From assembly GCA_017651645.1 (NCBI GenBank), contig JAGCCO010000005.1, forward strand, positions 1 to 64,000: a stretch of DNA of 64,000 nt, written 5' to 3'. A program made the position numbers and the translations under genes. The first letter of the stretch is position 1. The number at the start of each line of letters is the position of its first letter. Shown here in pieces: positions 52,235 through 59,674 of the stretch. This DNA comes from Bacteroidales bacterium. Its GTDB lineage: Bacteria > Bacteroidota > Bacteroidia > Bacteroidales > F082. The notes below the pieces were generated by a model. The model saw nothing but the letters and a program-made list of their open reading frames with translations, was not told the DNA's origin and did not search any database.

Positions 52235-53035
52235 ATGAAAAAGTTATTTACAATCTTAGCGTTAATGCTAGTCATGGCGTCATTCAATGTAAACGCCCAG
52301 GAAAGGGATGAATTTTGGCTTGAATACGATAACGGTGTCTTTTTGACCGACATCGGCCTTCTGAGCGGTGACCCTATCTACTGGGGTAACATGTTCACAC
52401 CAAGCCAATTAGCCGATTATGACGGCTATCAGTTGACACAAATCAAGATATGGGACCATACCCCATATAATGGTTATCTGATTATCTATCAAGACAATAG
52501 CACAACAGGTCCTGTTGACATGGTTTACACGCAACAATACAGTGTTTCAGGAACAAACGATTGGACTGAAATCAAACTCGATACGCCTGTCGTTTTGGAT
52601 GTAACGAAAAACCTATGGATTACCTTTAACAACACGGACGGCCAATTCACCATTCCAGCTGCCGACGATTGTGGCGATGCCAACAGCCGTTGGATTTCTG
52701 AAGATGGCCGCGAATGGTCCGATGCTTCTACTGTAGGCATGCCTCCTTTCACTTGGTTGATCCGTGGTTTGATTTCAAACGATGGTGTCTCGGTGGTTGA
52801 ACTTGGTGCAGAAAATGCTCAGATTCATCCGAATCCAGCAACAAATGTCCTGAATATTTCAGCAAATAACCTACTGAATATCAGCATCTTCGATTTAACA
52901 GGCAGAGAAGTTGGCCATCATGAAGCCATGGGCAATGAGACTGTTATCGATATTGCCGGATATCAATCGGGTTTGTATCTGGTTCGCATTGAAACCAAGG
53001 CAGGCATCATCGTGAAAAAAGTCGCAATTCAATAA
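52235..53035 (+). CDS. Short T9SS-exported protein
   Basis: A 266-residue protein with signal peptide MKKLFTILALMLVMASFNVNAQ. The body (~23-180) is a single beta-sandwich-like domain (YQLTQIKIWDHTPYNGYLIIYQD; DWTEIKLDTPVVLDVTKNLWITF, cited in part). The C-terminus is a T9SS type A sorting domain (QIHPNPATNVLNISANN, NISIFDLTGREVGHHE, GLYLVRIETKAGI). The domain pattern is typical of short surface proteins whose ligand is unknown. The next T9SS gene starts nine bases later, so they form a pair. Confidence 0.8.
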   Translation: MKKLFTILALMLVMASFNVNAQERDEFWLEYDNGVFLTDIGLLSGDPIYWGNMFTPSQLADYDGYQLTQIKIWDHTPYNGYLIIYQDNSTTGPVDMVYTQQYSVSGTNDWTEIKLDTPVVLDVTKNLWITFNNTDGQFTIPAADDCGDANSRWISEDGREWSDASTVGMPPFTWLIRGLISNDGVSVVELGAENAQIHPNPATNVLNISANNLLNISIFDLTGREVGHHEAMGNETVIDIAGYQSGLYLVRIETKAGIIVKKVAIQ

Positions 53036-53043
53036 ACAACAAG

Positions 53044-55065
53044 ATGAAAAAGTGTTTTTTACTTGTCTTACCTTTGTTTTTTGCCATGGTTTTGCAAGGC
53101 CAAAACAGGGCTTTGTTGCTTAGCGAATCATTTAACGGCAGCAACATCCCTTCAGGATGGACCATTGCAGGCATGGGACAAAACAACTGGTCAATTAGCG
53201 ATACACATAATGCCGGTGGCGAGAAGAACGAGTTGATGCTTCAACACAATCCGACTTTTATCGGGACAAGCCGTTTTGTCTCGCCTGCCATAGACTTGAC
53301 CGGAAAAAGCAATGTTGTGGTCGCTTTCAAGCATTATCTTGACAACTATTCTGGTTCTCATACCCTAGGCATCGCCACGACTTCCGATGGAGGCGCTACT
53401 TGGAACGACGCATGGTCGGAGACCTATAATGCCGATGGCCAGCATGAAGTCCGCCAACTGGTCGAGACTCCCGACATTGGACAAGCCAACGTGCAGTTTT
53501 GCATTTATTACACCGGCAACTGCTTGAACATCGATTATTGGTATTTTGATGATATTGTCATATACAATCTCGAAGACTCCGATGGCGATTTGGATGCCAT
53601 AGAAGTGCCCGATTTGGTGACAGTTGGCTACAACGCTGTGGCCTTCAGGCTTATCAACAAGGGAAGCCATGTCATCACCTCACTTGAGGCATCGTATCAG
53701 TTCGAAGGACACGAATTGGTTACCGAGACCTTCGCGGCCAACATGGAACCACTTGCTGCCGAAACCTTCTCTTTCACCACCCCGACTTTCCTTGAAGCTG
53801 ACAATTATCTGTTGACTGTCAATTTGTTGAAAATCAACGGAGCGACTGATGACGATCCTGAAAACAATGTCCTTTCAAAGACCGTTTCAGTTAACATCGG
53901 CTTGACGGAGCGCATTCCCATGATTGAGCATTTCTCGGCTTCAACCTGCGGTCCATGTGTCAATGTCAACAATTTGATGCTTCAGTTCACGCAAAATAAC
54001 CCTGGTAAGTTCACCTATACAAAATATCCAGAGTATTTTCCTGGTAACGGCGACCCATACTATTATTCGGAAGTGGGTGTGAGAGACAATTATTACGATG
54101 TGCCCTGGGTGCCCTATGTCCTGCTTGATGGCATGCCTCAAGACGGAGCCTTGACGCAAGAAGCTTTCGATGCAGAACGCGAAAAGCAGGCACTGGCCGA
54201 AATCAGAGGCGCTTTCGAAGTCGAAGGCAATCGCATCATTGTCACGGCAGACCTGATGGCCTACGCCAAGCTTGAAAACGTCGTTGCCTATGTGACGGTG
54301 AACGAAAAGACCACTACGGGAAACGTGGGCACCAATGGCGAGACCTCATTCCATCACATTCTCATGAAGATGTTGCCCAACGCCAATGGAAACACCGTCA
54401 CCATCAATGCGGGCGAATATGAGCGCTTGGATTTCGATGTTGACTTGTCTTCAACCCATGTCGAAGAGATGGACGACCTCGAAGTAGCGGTGTGGCTGCA
54501 ACGATACAACACAAAAGAGGTGTATAACAGCCATTTTCTGTATGAGTACACGACTCATCCTTATCCCATTGAGAATTTGCTGCTTTCAGCGAATGGAAAC
54601 ACGGTAACCGCCACATGGGAAGCTCCGGCTGAAGGCAGTCCAACGGGCTATAACGTGATTGTCAATGGCGAATTGGTTGTCGAAAACTATCCTGATTTGA
54701 CTTATACCTTTGTTCCGACTGAAAACGATTACAATGTCGTTGAAGTTTGTGCCGTTTATGAGGGTGAAAAGACCTCGGTGAAAGCTGTCACGGGTTTGTT
54801 TATTCCTATGGCGGTCAGCGAACAAGTCAGCCAAGTTGTCAGAGTGTATCCCAACCCATCCGATGAAAGCGTGTTTGTCGGATCTGATGCTGATTTGCAA
54901 GCCATCAAAGTTTACGACATTTCTGGCCGCCAGGTTCGTCATATTACGGTTTTTGGAACCACTACAGAATTGGATGTCAAAGATTTAGACGGAGGAATCT
55001 ATTTCCTGCAAGCTATTTATTCAGACGGAAACACCGCGACCCAAAAAATGGTTGTTACGCATTGA
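53044..55065 (+). CDS. T9SS-exported Omp28-like protein with thioredoxin-type CxxC
   Basis: A 673-residue protein with signal peptide ending AMVLQGQ. Residues ~22-180 are a choice-of-anchor-J/MAM-like jelly roll (SESFNGSNIPSGWTIAGMGQNNW, cited in part). A beta sandwich follows. From ~290 comes an Omp28-related segment: RIPMIEHFSASTCGPCVNVN, where Cys302-x-x-Cys305 resembles a thioredoxin active site, then TYTKYPEYFPGNGDPYYYSE and VPYVLLDGMPQDG. An FN3-like domain (~515-600) and a type A sorting domain (VYPNPSDESVFVGSD, IKVYDISGRQVRH) end the protein. A surface disulphide or adhesion role is possible; redox activity is not shown. A strong terminator follows. Confidence 0.82.
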   Translation: MKKCFLLVLPLFFAMVLQGQNRALLLSESFNGSNIPSGWTIAGMGQNNWSISDTHNAGGEKNELMLQHNPTFIGTSRFVSPAIDLTGKSNVVVAFKHYLDNYSGSHTLGIATTSDGGATWNDAWSETYNADGQHEVRQLVETPDIGQANVQFCIYYTGNCLNIDYWYFDDIVIYNLEDSDGDLDAIEVPDLVTVGYNAVAFRLINKGSHVITSLEASYQFEGHELVTETFAANMEPLAAETFSFTTPTFLEADNYLLTVNLLKINGATDDDPENNVLSKTVSVNIGLTERIPMIEHFSASTCGPCVNVNNLMLQFTQNNPGKFTYTKYPEYFPGNGDPYYYSEVGVRDNYYDVPWVPYVLLDGMPQDGALTQEAFDAEREKQALAEIRGAFEVEGNRIIVTADLMAYAKLENVVAYVTVNEKTTTGNVGTNGETSFHHILMKMLPNANGNTVTINAGEYERLDFDVDLSSTHVEEMDDLEVAVWLQRYNTKEVYNSHFLYEYTTHPYPIENLLLSANGNTVTATWEAPAEGSPTGYNVIVNGELVVENYPDLTYTFVPTENDYNVVEVCAVYEGEKTSVKAVTGLFIPMAVSEQVSQVVRVYPNPSDESVFVGSDADLQAIKVYDISGRQVRHITVFGTTTELDVKDLDGGIYFLQAIYSDGNTATQKMVVTH

Positions 55066-55088
55066 CGAAGGAAATTTGTTCATAATAA

Positions 55089-55124
55089 TGAGCGTACGGT
55101 AATGTTATCGTACGCTTTTTTTGT
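55089..55124 (+). terminator. Terminator after the Omp28-like gene
   Basis: The stem AGCGTACG / CGTACGCT has an AT-rich loop and is followed by seven T. Confidence 0.85.
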
Positions 55125-55143
55125 TCTTTATGAGAAATAGTTT

Positions 55144-55151
55144 TACTTTTG
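55144..55151 (+). promoter_or_regulatory. -7 box TACTTTTG for the M14 carboxypeptidase gene
   Basis: Matches TAnnTTTG, 19 bases before the ATG at 55170, which supports that start over an earlier in-frame ATG at 55149. Confidence 0.6.
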
Positions 55152-55169
55152 TACGTCAATTCTAGTATC

Positions 55170-56918
55170 ATGAAGAAATATGCTTTTTTATCCATCTTAT
55201 GCTTATGCCTAATGGTCGCTTGCAGCAAGTCAGACCCTGATCTCACCACCACTTTCGAAAAGTCAAACTATTTGGAGACAGATAGTTATGAGGGTACTAT
55301 CGCCTTTGCAAAACAGCTTGCAAAACAATTCAAGGAGGTGCATTACCAAAGTATCGGACAGACCGCCCAAGGCCGTGATGTACCCCTGCTCATCGTAGAT
55401 GAGAATGGCTACACCAGTCCGAAGAAAATCCGCCGGAGCGGAAAAAACCTCATCTTGGTCGAGTCGTGCATCCATCCTGGCGAACCCAACGGCAAAGACG
55501 CCATGTTTATGCTCATCCGCAACATGTTGACAGGTAGGGAATACCGTAACTTTTTGGACGAATTCTCTTTCCTCTTCATCCCCGTATTGAATCCCGACGG
55601 ATTAGCCAATTTTTCACCTTACAACCGCATCAACCAGAACGGACCGAAAGAGACAGGTTGGCGTGTGAATGCCCAAGGCTTGAACCTCAACCGCGACTTC
55701 ACCAAACTCGACTCGCCCGAACTGCGTGCTTTCACTGCTTTGTTCAATAAGTGGCAACCCGATTTATTCTTTGACACCCATGCCACAGATGGCGCTGATT
55801 ACCAATATGTAACCACCTACTCTGTCGAGAACTTCGGCAACTACGATCCATCCATTACCGCTTGGCTGAACGAGGTGTGGGAGCCTAAAATTGGCCCAGC
55901 CATGATGAGTCACAACATGCCTATCACACGCTACATCGAGTTCCATCCATGGGGCGACCCGACAGCATCGCTTTATGACGAGAGCTTTTCGGCCATGTTT
56001 TCCGAAGCTTATACTACCGCCCGCAATTGTCCTGGCATCCTACTGGAGACCCACATGTTGAAACCCTATAAAGACCGCGTATTCTCCACCTATCACATGA
56101 TTGCGGAAACACTGAAAATCATCAGCGACGACAAGGAAGGGTTCCAAAACGCTCTCACCCAAGCCAAGAAAAACGACTTGACCCTCAAGGAGATCCCTAT
56201 CAACATGCAGCCTGAGTTGAATGACACAATTTGGGTGGACTTCCTGGGCTTTGAATACGACACCGTGGAAAGCGACATCACTGGCAGCTGGTACTATGCC
56301 TATGACCCGATGAAGCCAGAGATTCGCAAGACCCGTCGAATCCGTTCCACCCGTCCCGAGAAGACCCTCTCTGTACCCAAGGAATATATCATCCCGGCAC
56401 AATATGCCGAAGTCATTGACATCGTTAAAGCGCATGGTTTCGAGGTGAACCTTTTAAAGAGCGAAAAAACGCTGACAGTCAACACCTATCGTTTCAGCAA
56501 TGTGTCGTTTGCCCCCACGCCTTCCGAAGGTCGTTGCCGTGTGGCACACGCCGATGCTGAAGAAATCACCAAGGAAGTCACTTTCCCGAAAGGCTCGGCC
56601 GTGGTAAAGACCTCGCAGAACGGTGTCCGACTGCTGATGAATCTGCTGGAGCCTGAGATGCAAGGCTCGCTGTTTGAATGGGGCTTCTTCAGCCATGTGT
56701 TACAGCGTGTGGAGTATTTCGAAATCTACAAGATGGAGCCTATGGCTAAAGCCATGCTCGCCGCCGACCCATTCCTTGAAGAGCAGTTCAAGTCATGGAA
56801 AGCTTCTTTTCCAAAAGACAAACAACCCTCACAATATGCCGTAATGAACTGGTTCTATGAACGTTCGCCCTACTGCGACAAGAATTATTTGGTATATCCA
56901 GTAGGGATGGTGAGATAA
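55170..56918 (+). CDS. M14-family zinc carboxypeptidase lipoprotein
   Basis: A 582-residue protein. ATG 55170 starts a lipoprotein signal (LCLCLMVAC, lipid Cys18). Zinc ligands His102 and Glu105 lie in SCIHPGEPNGKD. NPDGLANFSPYNRINQNGP and LNRDFTKLDSPE follow, then FFDTHATDG with His204. The catalytic glutamate is probably Glu293 in CPGILLETHMLKPYKDR. This is a complete M14 metallopeptidase set. The C-terminal ~240 residues are beta-rich and characteristic of the larger Bacteroidota members. It likely trims peptides or peptidoglycan-derived substrates at the cell envelope. Confidence 0.92.
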   Translation: MKKYAFLSILCLCLMVACSKSDPDLTTTFEKSNYLETDSYEGTIAFAKQLAKQFKEVHYQSIGQTAQGRDVPLLIVDENGYTSPKKIRRSGKNLILVESCIHPGEPNGKDAMFMLIRNMLTGREYRNFLDEFSFLFIPVLNPDGLANFSPYNRINQNGPKETGWRVNAQGLNLNRDFTKLDSPELRAFTALFNKWQPDLFFDTHATDGADYQYVTTYSVENFGNYDPSITAWLNEVWEPKIGPAMMSHNMPITRYIEFHPWGDPTASLYDESFSAMFSEAYTTARNCPGILLETHMLKPYKDRVFSTYHMIAETLKIISDDKEGFQNALTQAKKNDLTLKEIPINMQPELNDTIWVDFLGFEYDTVESDITGSWYYAYDPMKPEIRKTRRIRSTRPEKTLSVPKEYIIPAQYAEVIDIVKAHGFEVNLLKSEKTLTVNTYRFSNVSFAPTPSEGRCRVAHADAEEITKEVTFPKGSAVVKTSQNGVRLLMNLLEPEMQGSLFEWGFFSHVLQRVEYFEIYKMEPMAKAMLAADPFLEEQFKSWKASFPKDKQPSQYAVMNWFYERSPYCDKNYLVYPVGMVR

Positions 56919-56959
56919 TTGCGACGAAAACCTATACTTTGCAATCAAATATTGAATCG

Positions 56960-57529
56960 ATGAAAACCTTACGAACCTTCCTTGCCATTTCCATCCCATG
57001 CGGTACGGAGTTTCCTGCCATGGTGGAAAAGCTGAAGAAAAACCTTCAGCATGAGCATTATATCAACTATGTGAAGACCTATCAGATACATCTTACTTTG
57101 AAATTCTTGGGCGAGACACTTCAAGAGGATGTCCCCGCCATTATCGAGGCTTGCCAAAAGGTAGCCAAAAAGCATCAGCCGTTCACAATGGATTTTGACC
57201 GCACGGGGTTCTTTGGCAGTAACAACGTGCCGCGCATACTATGGCTCGGCATGAACAACCAGCCCAAAGCCTTGTTTGACCTTGAGGCCGATCTTTTGGA
57301 TGCCTTCGACGAGTTGGGCTATCTCCGCGATCGACAGAATTTCGTGCCACATCTCACTGTTTGCAGAATCAAGCAATTGGTCGACAAGCAGTTTTTCCTT
57401 CAGATATGCAATTCCATTGAGCAGAAGTCCTATCTTCATGCCGATGTAAAGGAACTTGTATATTTCCAGAGTTTCCTTCAACCTACAGGTCCATTTTATA
57501 AAGTGCTCAAGAAAATACCTCTAGGTTGA
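56960..57529 (+). CDS. thpR: RNA 2',3'-cyclic phosphodiesterase (2'-5' RNA ligase family)
   Basis: A 189-residue 2H phosphoesterase. I chose ATG 56960 because MKTLRTFLAISIP is the usual family start; an in-frame ATG seven codons upstream is unlikely. The two catalytic H-x-T/S-x motifs are present: HLTLKFLGE at ~44 and HLTVCRI at ~132. The family hydrolyses 2',3'-cyclic phosphates and can reverse 2'-5' ligation in vitro. The biological role is not settled. It follows the carboxypeptidase by 41 bases. Confidence 0.93.
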   Translation: MKTLRTFLAISIPCGTEFPAMVEKLKKNLQHEHYINYVKTYQIHLTLKFLGETLQEDVPAIIEACQKVAKKHQPFTMDFDRTGFFGSNNVPRILWLGMNNQPKALFDLEADLLDAFDELGYLRDRQNFVPHLTVCRIKQLVDKQFFLQICNSIEQKSYLHADVKELVYFQSFLQPTGPFYKVLKKIPLG

Positions 57530-57592
57530 TTTGGCACCAAAATTGGCACTAAAATTGTCTCAAAAATCGCCCTGAGCAACGAAAAAAAGCAC

Positions 57593-57600
57593 TATTTTTG
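57593..57600 (+). promoter_or_regulatory. -7 box TATTTTTG for the four-gene LRR operon
   Basis: Matches TAnnTTTG followed by GCAA, with a leader of about 45 bases to 57649. Confidence 0.6.
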
Positions 57601-57648
57601 CAATTTATTAGCATGATTTGGAGTTATAGGAAAAAAATCAGATAAAAA

Positions 57649-58272
57649 ATGAAAAGTAAAATCACAACCGCCATGATGGTTCTTCTGGTCGCTTTGTTTA
57701 CGCTGGGAGGTGCCACCAGTTGCAAGAGCAAGAAACGCCTTGCCCGCGAAGCCGCCGAGGCTGAGTACAAATCAAAAGTTGAACAAGCTGTAAAGGACTT
57801 GAACGCCATCCTTGATGACGAGACCCTCTGGACCCTTGAAGAAAAGGAAGCCCGCGTACAGACCATCAAGGACTGGAACCTTCAAAATGCCGAAGTCGAC
57901 GACCTGCTCTTCCAGGTGGAGAAGAAACTCGCCCGCGAACGTGCCCAAAAAGAAGAAGAGGAGCGCAACAAACAGGAAGCACAAGCTGTCAATGTCACAC
58001 TTGAGCGCAATTTCGGCAGCATAGCCCGTGCCAACAGTGTCTCACAAGCCAACCGTCTTATCAACGAGACCATGGATGCGTTTGAGTCGCCCAATGTGCC
58101 GGTGCTCATCATTATCAAGCAGAATGCCGGCTTCAACGACTATGATCGTCCGACAACGATTGAGAAATACCTCAACTATGTGAAGGACCAAAAGAAGGCC
58201 ACCGAAAAGGTTTACGAGATTAAATACAACGCCAACGGAAAAATTAACGAACTTGAACTGATTAAGAAATGA
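57649..58272 (+). CDS. Lipoprotein, first gene of the LRR operon
   Basis: A 207-residue protein with lipobox LGGATSC (lipid Cys25). A Lys/Glu-rich coiled coil runs ~30-120 (REAAEAEYKSKVEQAVKDL, KKLARERAQKEEEERNKQEA). The C-terminal ~80 residues (SVSQANRLINETMDAF...TTIEKYLNYVKDQKKATEKVYEI) resemble segments in the next gene (SEANRVID...RVRKYMEHLMRL) and near the N-terminus of the LRR protein (VQAYLKDIDFFF), which I read as a shared small domain. The stop overlaps the next ATG (ATGA). No function is recognised. Confidence 0.75.
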   Translation: MKSKITTAMMVLLVALFTLGGATSCKSKKRLAREAAEAEYKSKVEQAVKDLNAILDDETLWTLEEKEARVQTIKDWNLQNAEVDDLLFQVEKKLARERAQKEEEERNKQEAQAVNVTLERNFGSIARANSVSQANRLINETMDAFESPNVPVLIIIKQNAGFNDYDRPTTIEKYLNYVKDQKKATEKVYEIKYNANGKINELELIKK

Positions 58273-58844
58273 AAAAGATCATTGCCACATTAGTGATTGC
58301 CTTGTGCGTTGTGGGTAGCGCCATGGCACAGGACGAACTGAGTTTTGAACGCAAGCAAGCCATCGACAGCCTCGCGCTGGAGAAGGTGAGAGACCTGAGC
58401 AAATATATCAAAATCGTTGGTTCAAAGGATACGCCTTTCAGCGAAGCCAACCGCGTTATCGATCGTGCCGAGGAACTTTTCATGAGCGATGCAGAAATCG
58501 GTGTCTCCTCGTTGGGCTCCAACCAAATTACCTATTATCGCGTCCGCAAGTATATGGAGCACCTGATGCGCCTCAACTACGACCGCGTCGAGATTGAATG
58601 GTACAACATCGAGTATGTCAGCGACTTGCAGCGTCAGCCTGACGGCACCTACGTGGGCGTCATCACCATCTTCCAGTCTTTCCGTGGCTATGACCGCGAA
58701 GGCAATCTCGCCTACAAGGACACGACCAAGAAAGACATCACCGTCTACGTGAAACGTAAGGAGACACAAATCGGTGGCCGCACCATCGGCTTCTGGGATG
58801 TGTTGCTCGGCGACATGCGCGTGAAGGAAACCACCAACAGATGA
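58269..58844 (+). CDS. Exported protein, second gene of the LRR operon
   Basis: A 191-residue protein with signal peptide MKKIIATLVIALCVVGSAMAQ. The mature part begins with a helical stretch (LSFERKQAIDSLALEKVRDL). The shared-looking segment follows (PFSEANRVIDRAEELF, RVRKYMEHLMRLNYDRVEIEW, NIEYVSDLQRQPDGTYVGVI), then a beta-rich end (DITVYVKRKETQIGGRTIG). ATGA overlaps on both sides show strong translational coupling. The fold could be NTF2-like, but I do not recognise a family. Confidence 0.75.
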   Translation: MKKIIATLVIALCVVGSAMAQDELSFERKQAIDSLALEKVRDLSKYIKIVGSKDTPFSEANRVIDRAEELFMSDAEIGVSSLGSNQITYYRVRKYMEHLMRLNYDRVEIEWYNIEYVSDLQRQPDGTYVGVITIFQSFRGYDREGNLAYKDTTKKDITVYVKRKETQIGGRTIGFWDVLLGDMRVKETTNR

Positions 58845-59674
58845 GAATAAGCAGAAATATTTTCATTCTGGCACTCACCATCGCTATCGTCTGGCCTGTT
58901 GCGGGTCAGACGATTGGTGATTTTAAGATGGATGAGACGGAGCTCTATGCGATGACTAAGCAGATGGGCCAGTTCATGCGTCGGTTCAATTATGAGGAAG
59001 ACCAGTTCGGCTTCAAACTCAATCCGAAAGACCCAAATTACCGCAGCAACGAGATGCGCCGCAAGTCGTTGCCCATCCTCTTCGACCAAGAGAAATACGG
59101 AAAGCAGACCGACCTGCAACGTTATTTCATAGAAGACGTCACCAAAGGTGATTCAACTTACATGACCTTTCTTGGCGGCAATTGGTTCTCTGAAGTCTCA
59201 TGTACTTTCAAATATAACGGCAGGACTGTCAATGTGATGCTCTTTTTGGCCGTTGAGAAAGAAGGTCTAGGCTCGAAGTGGGTGCTGACCAATGTCTATT
59301 TCTCAGATTTCAACAAACTCTTCCCCAATGGTGAGATTGCCGAAAAGGAAAAGCATTTCCTGCATCCCATGAGCCACGAGCTCGACTTCATGAATATTTA
59401 CAAGGCTTTCCAAGACCCGGAAGTCATTGAATATTATGCCTCAAAAGATTATCATCCCGACTACCTGACTCTGTTTTTCTACGAAATCAAAAACGGCAGA
59501 CTCATCTTCCAGCATGTCGACTCCGTCAAATTCCATGTCCTGCAGATCAAAGACTGGTACTTTGAAGTTTCGTGGTTCAACCGCTCGGGACTGAACTCCG
59601 GCTGGCTTATGTCGAATGTCATCTATATGCCGGAAAAGGAAAAAACTAATCTCATCAAATTCTATCAACCATGA
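58841..59674 (+). CDS. Exported protein, third gene of the LRR operon
   Basis: A 277-residue protein with a signal peptide (RNIFILALTIAIVWPVAGQ). The mature part alternates charged helices and aromatic strands (TELYAMTKQMGQFMRRFNYE, NWFSEVSCTFKYNGRTVNVM, HPDYLTLFFYEIKNGRLIF, DWYFEVSWFNRSGLNSGW). It overlaps its neighbours by four bases at both ends. It does not share the obvious segment seen in the genes on either side. Its role is unknown; co-expression suggests it works with the LRR protein at the envelope. Confidence 0.72.
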   Translation: MRISRNIFILALTIAIVWPVAGQTIGDFKMDETELYAMTKQMGQFMRRFNYEEDQFGFKLNPKDPNYRSNEMRRKSLPILFDQEKYGKQTDLQRYFIEDVTKGDSTYMTFLGGNWFSEVSCTFKYNGRTVNVMLFLAVEKEGLGSKWVLTNVYFSDFNKLFPNGEIAEKEKHFLHPMSHELDFMNIYKAFQDPEVIEYYASKDYHPDYLTLFFYEIKNGRLIFQHVDSVKFHVLQIKDWYFEVSWFNRSGLNSGWLMSNVIYMPEKEKTNLIKFYQP

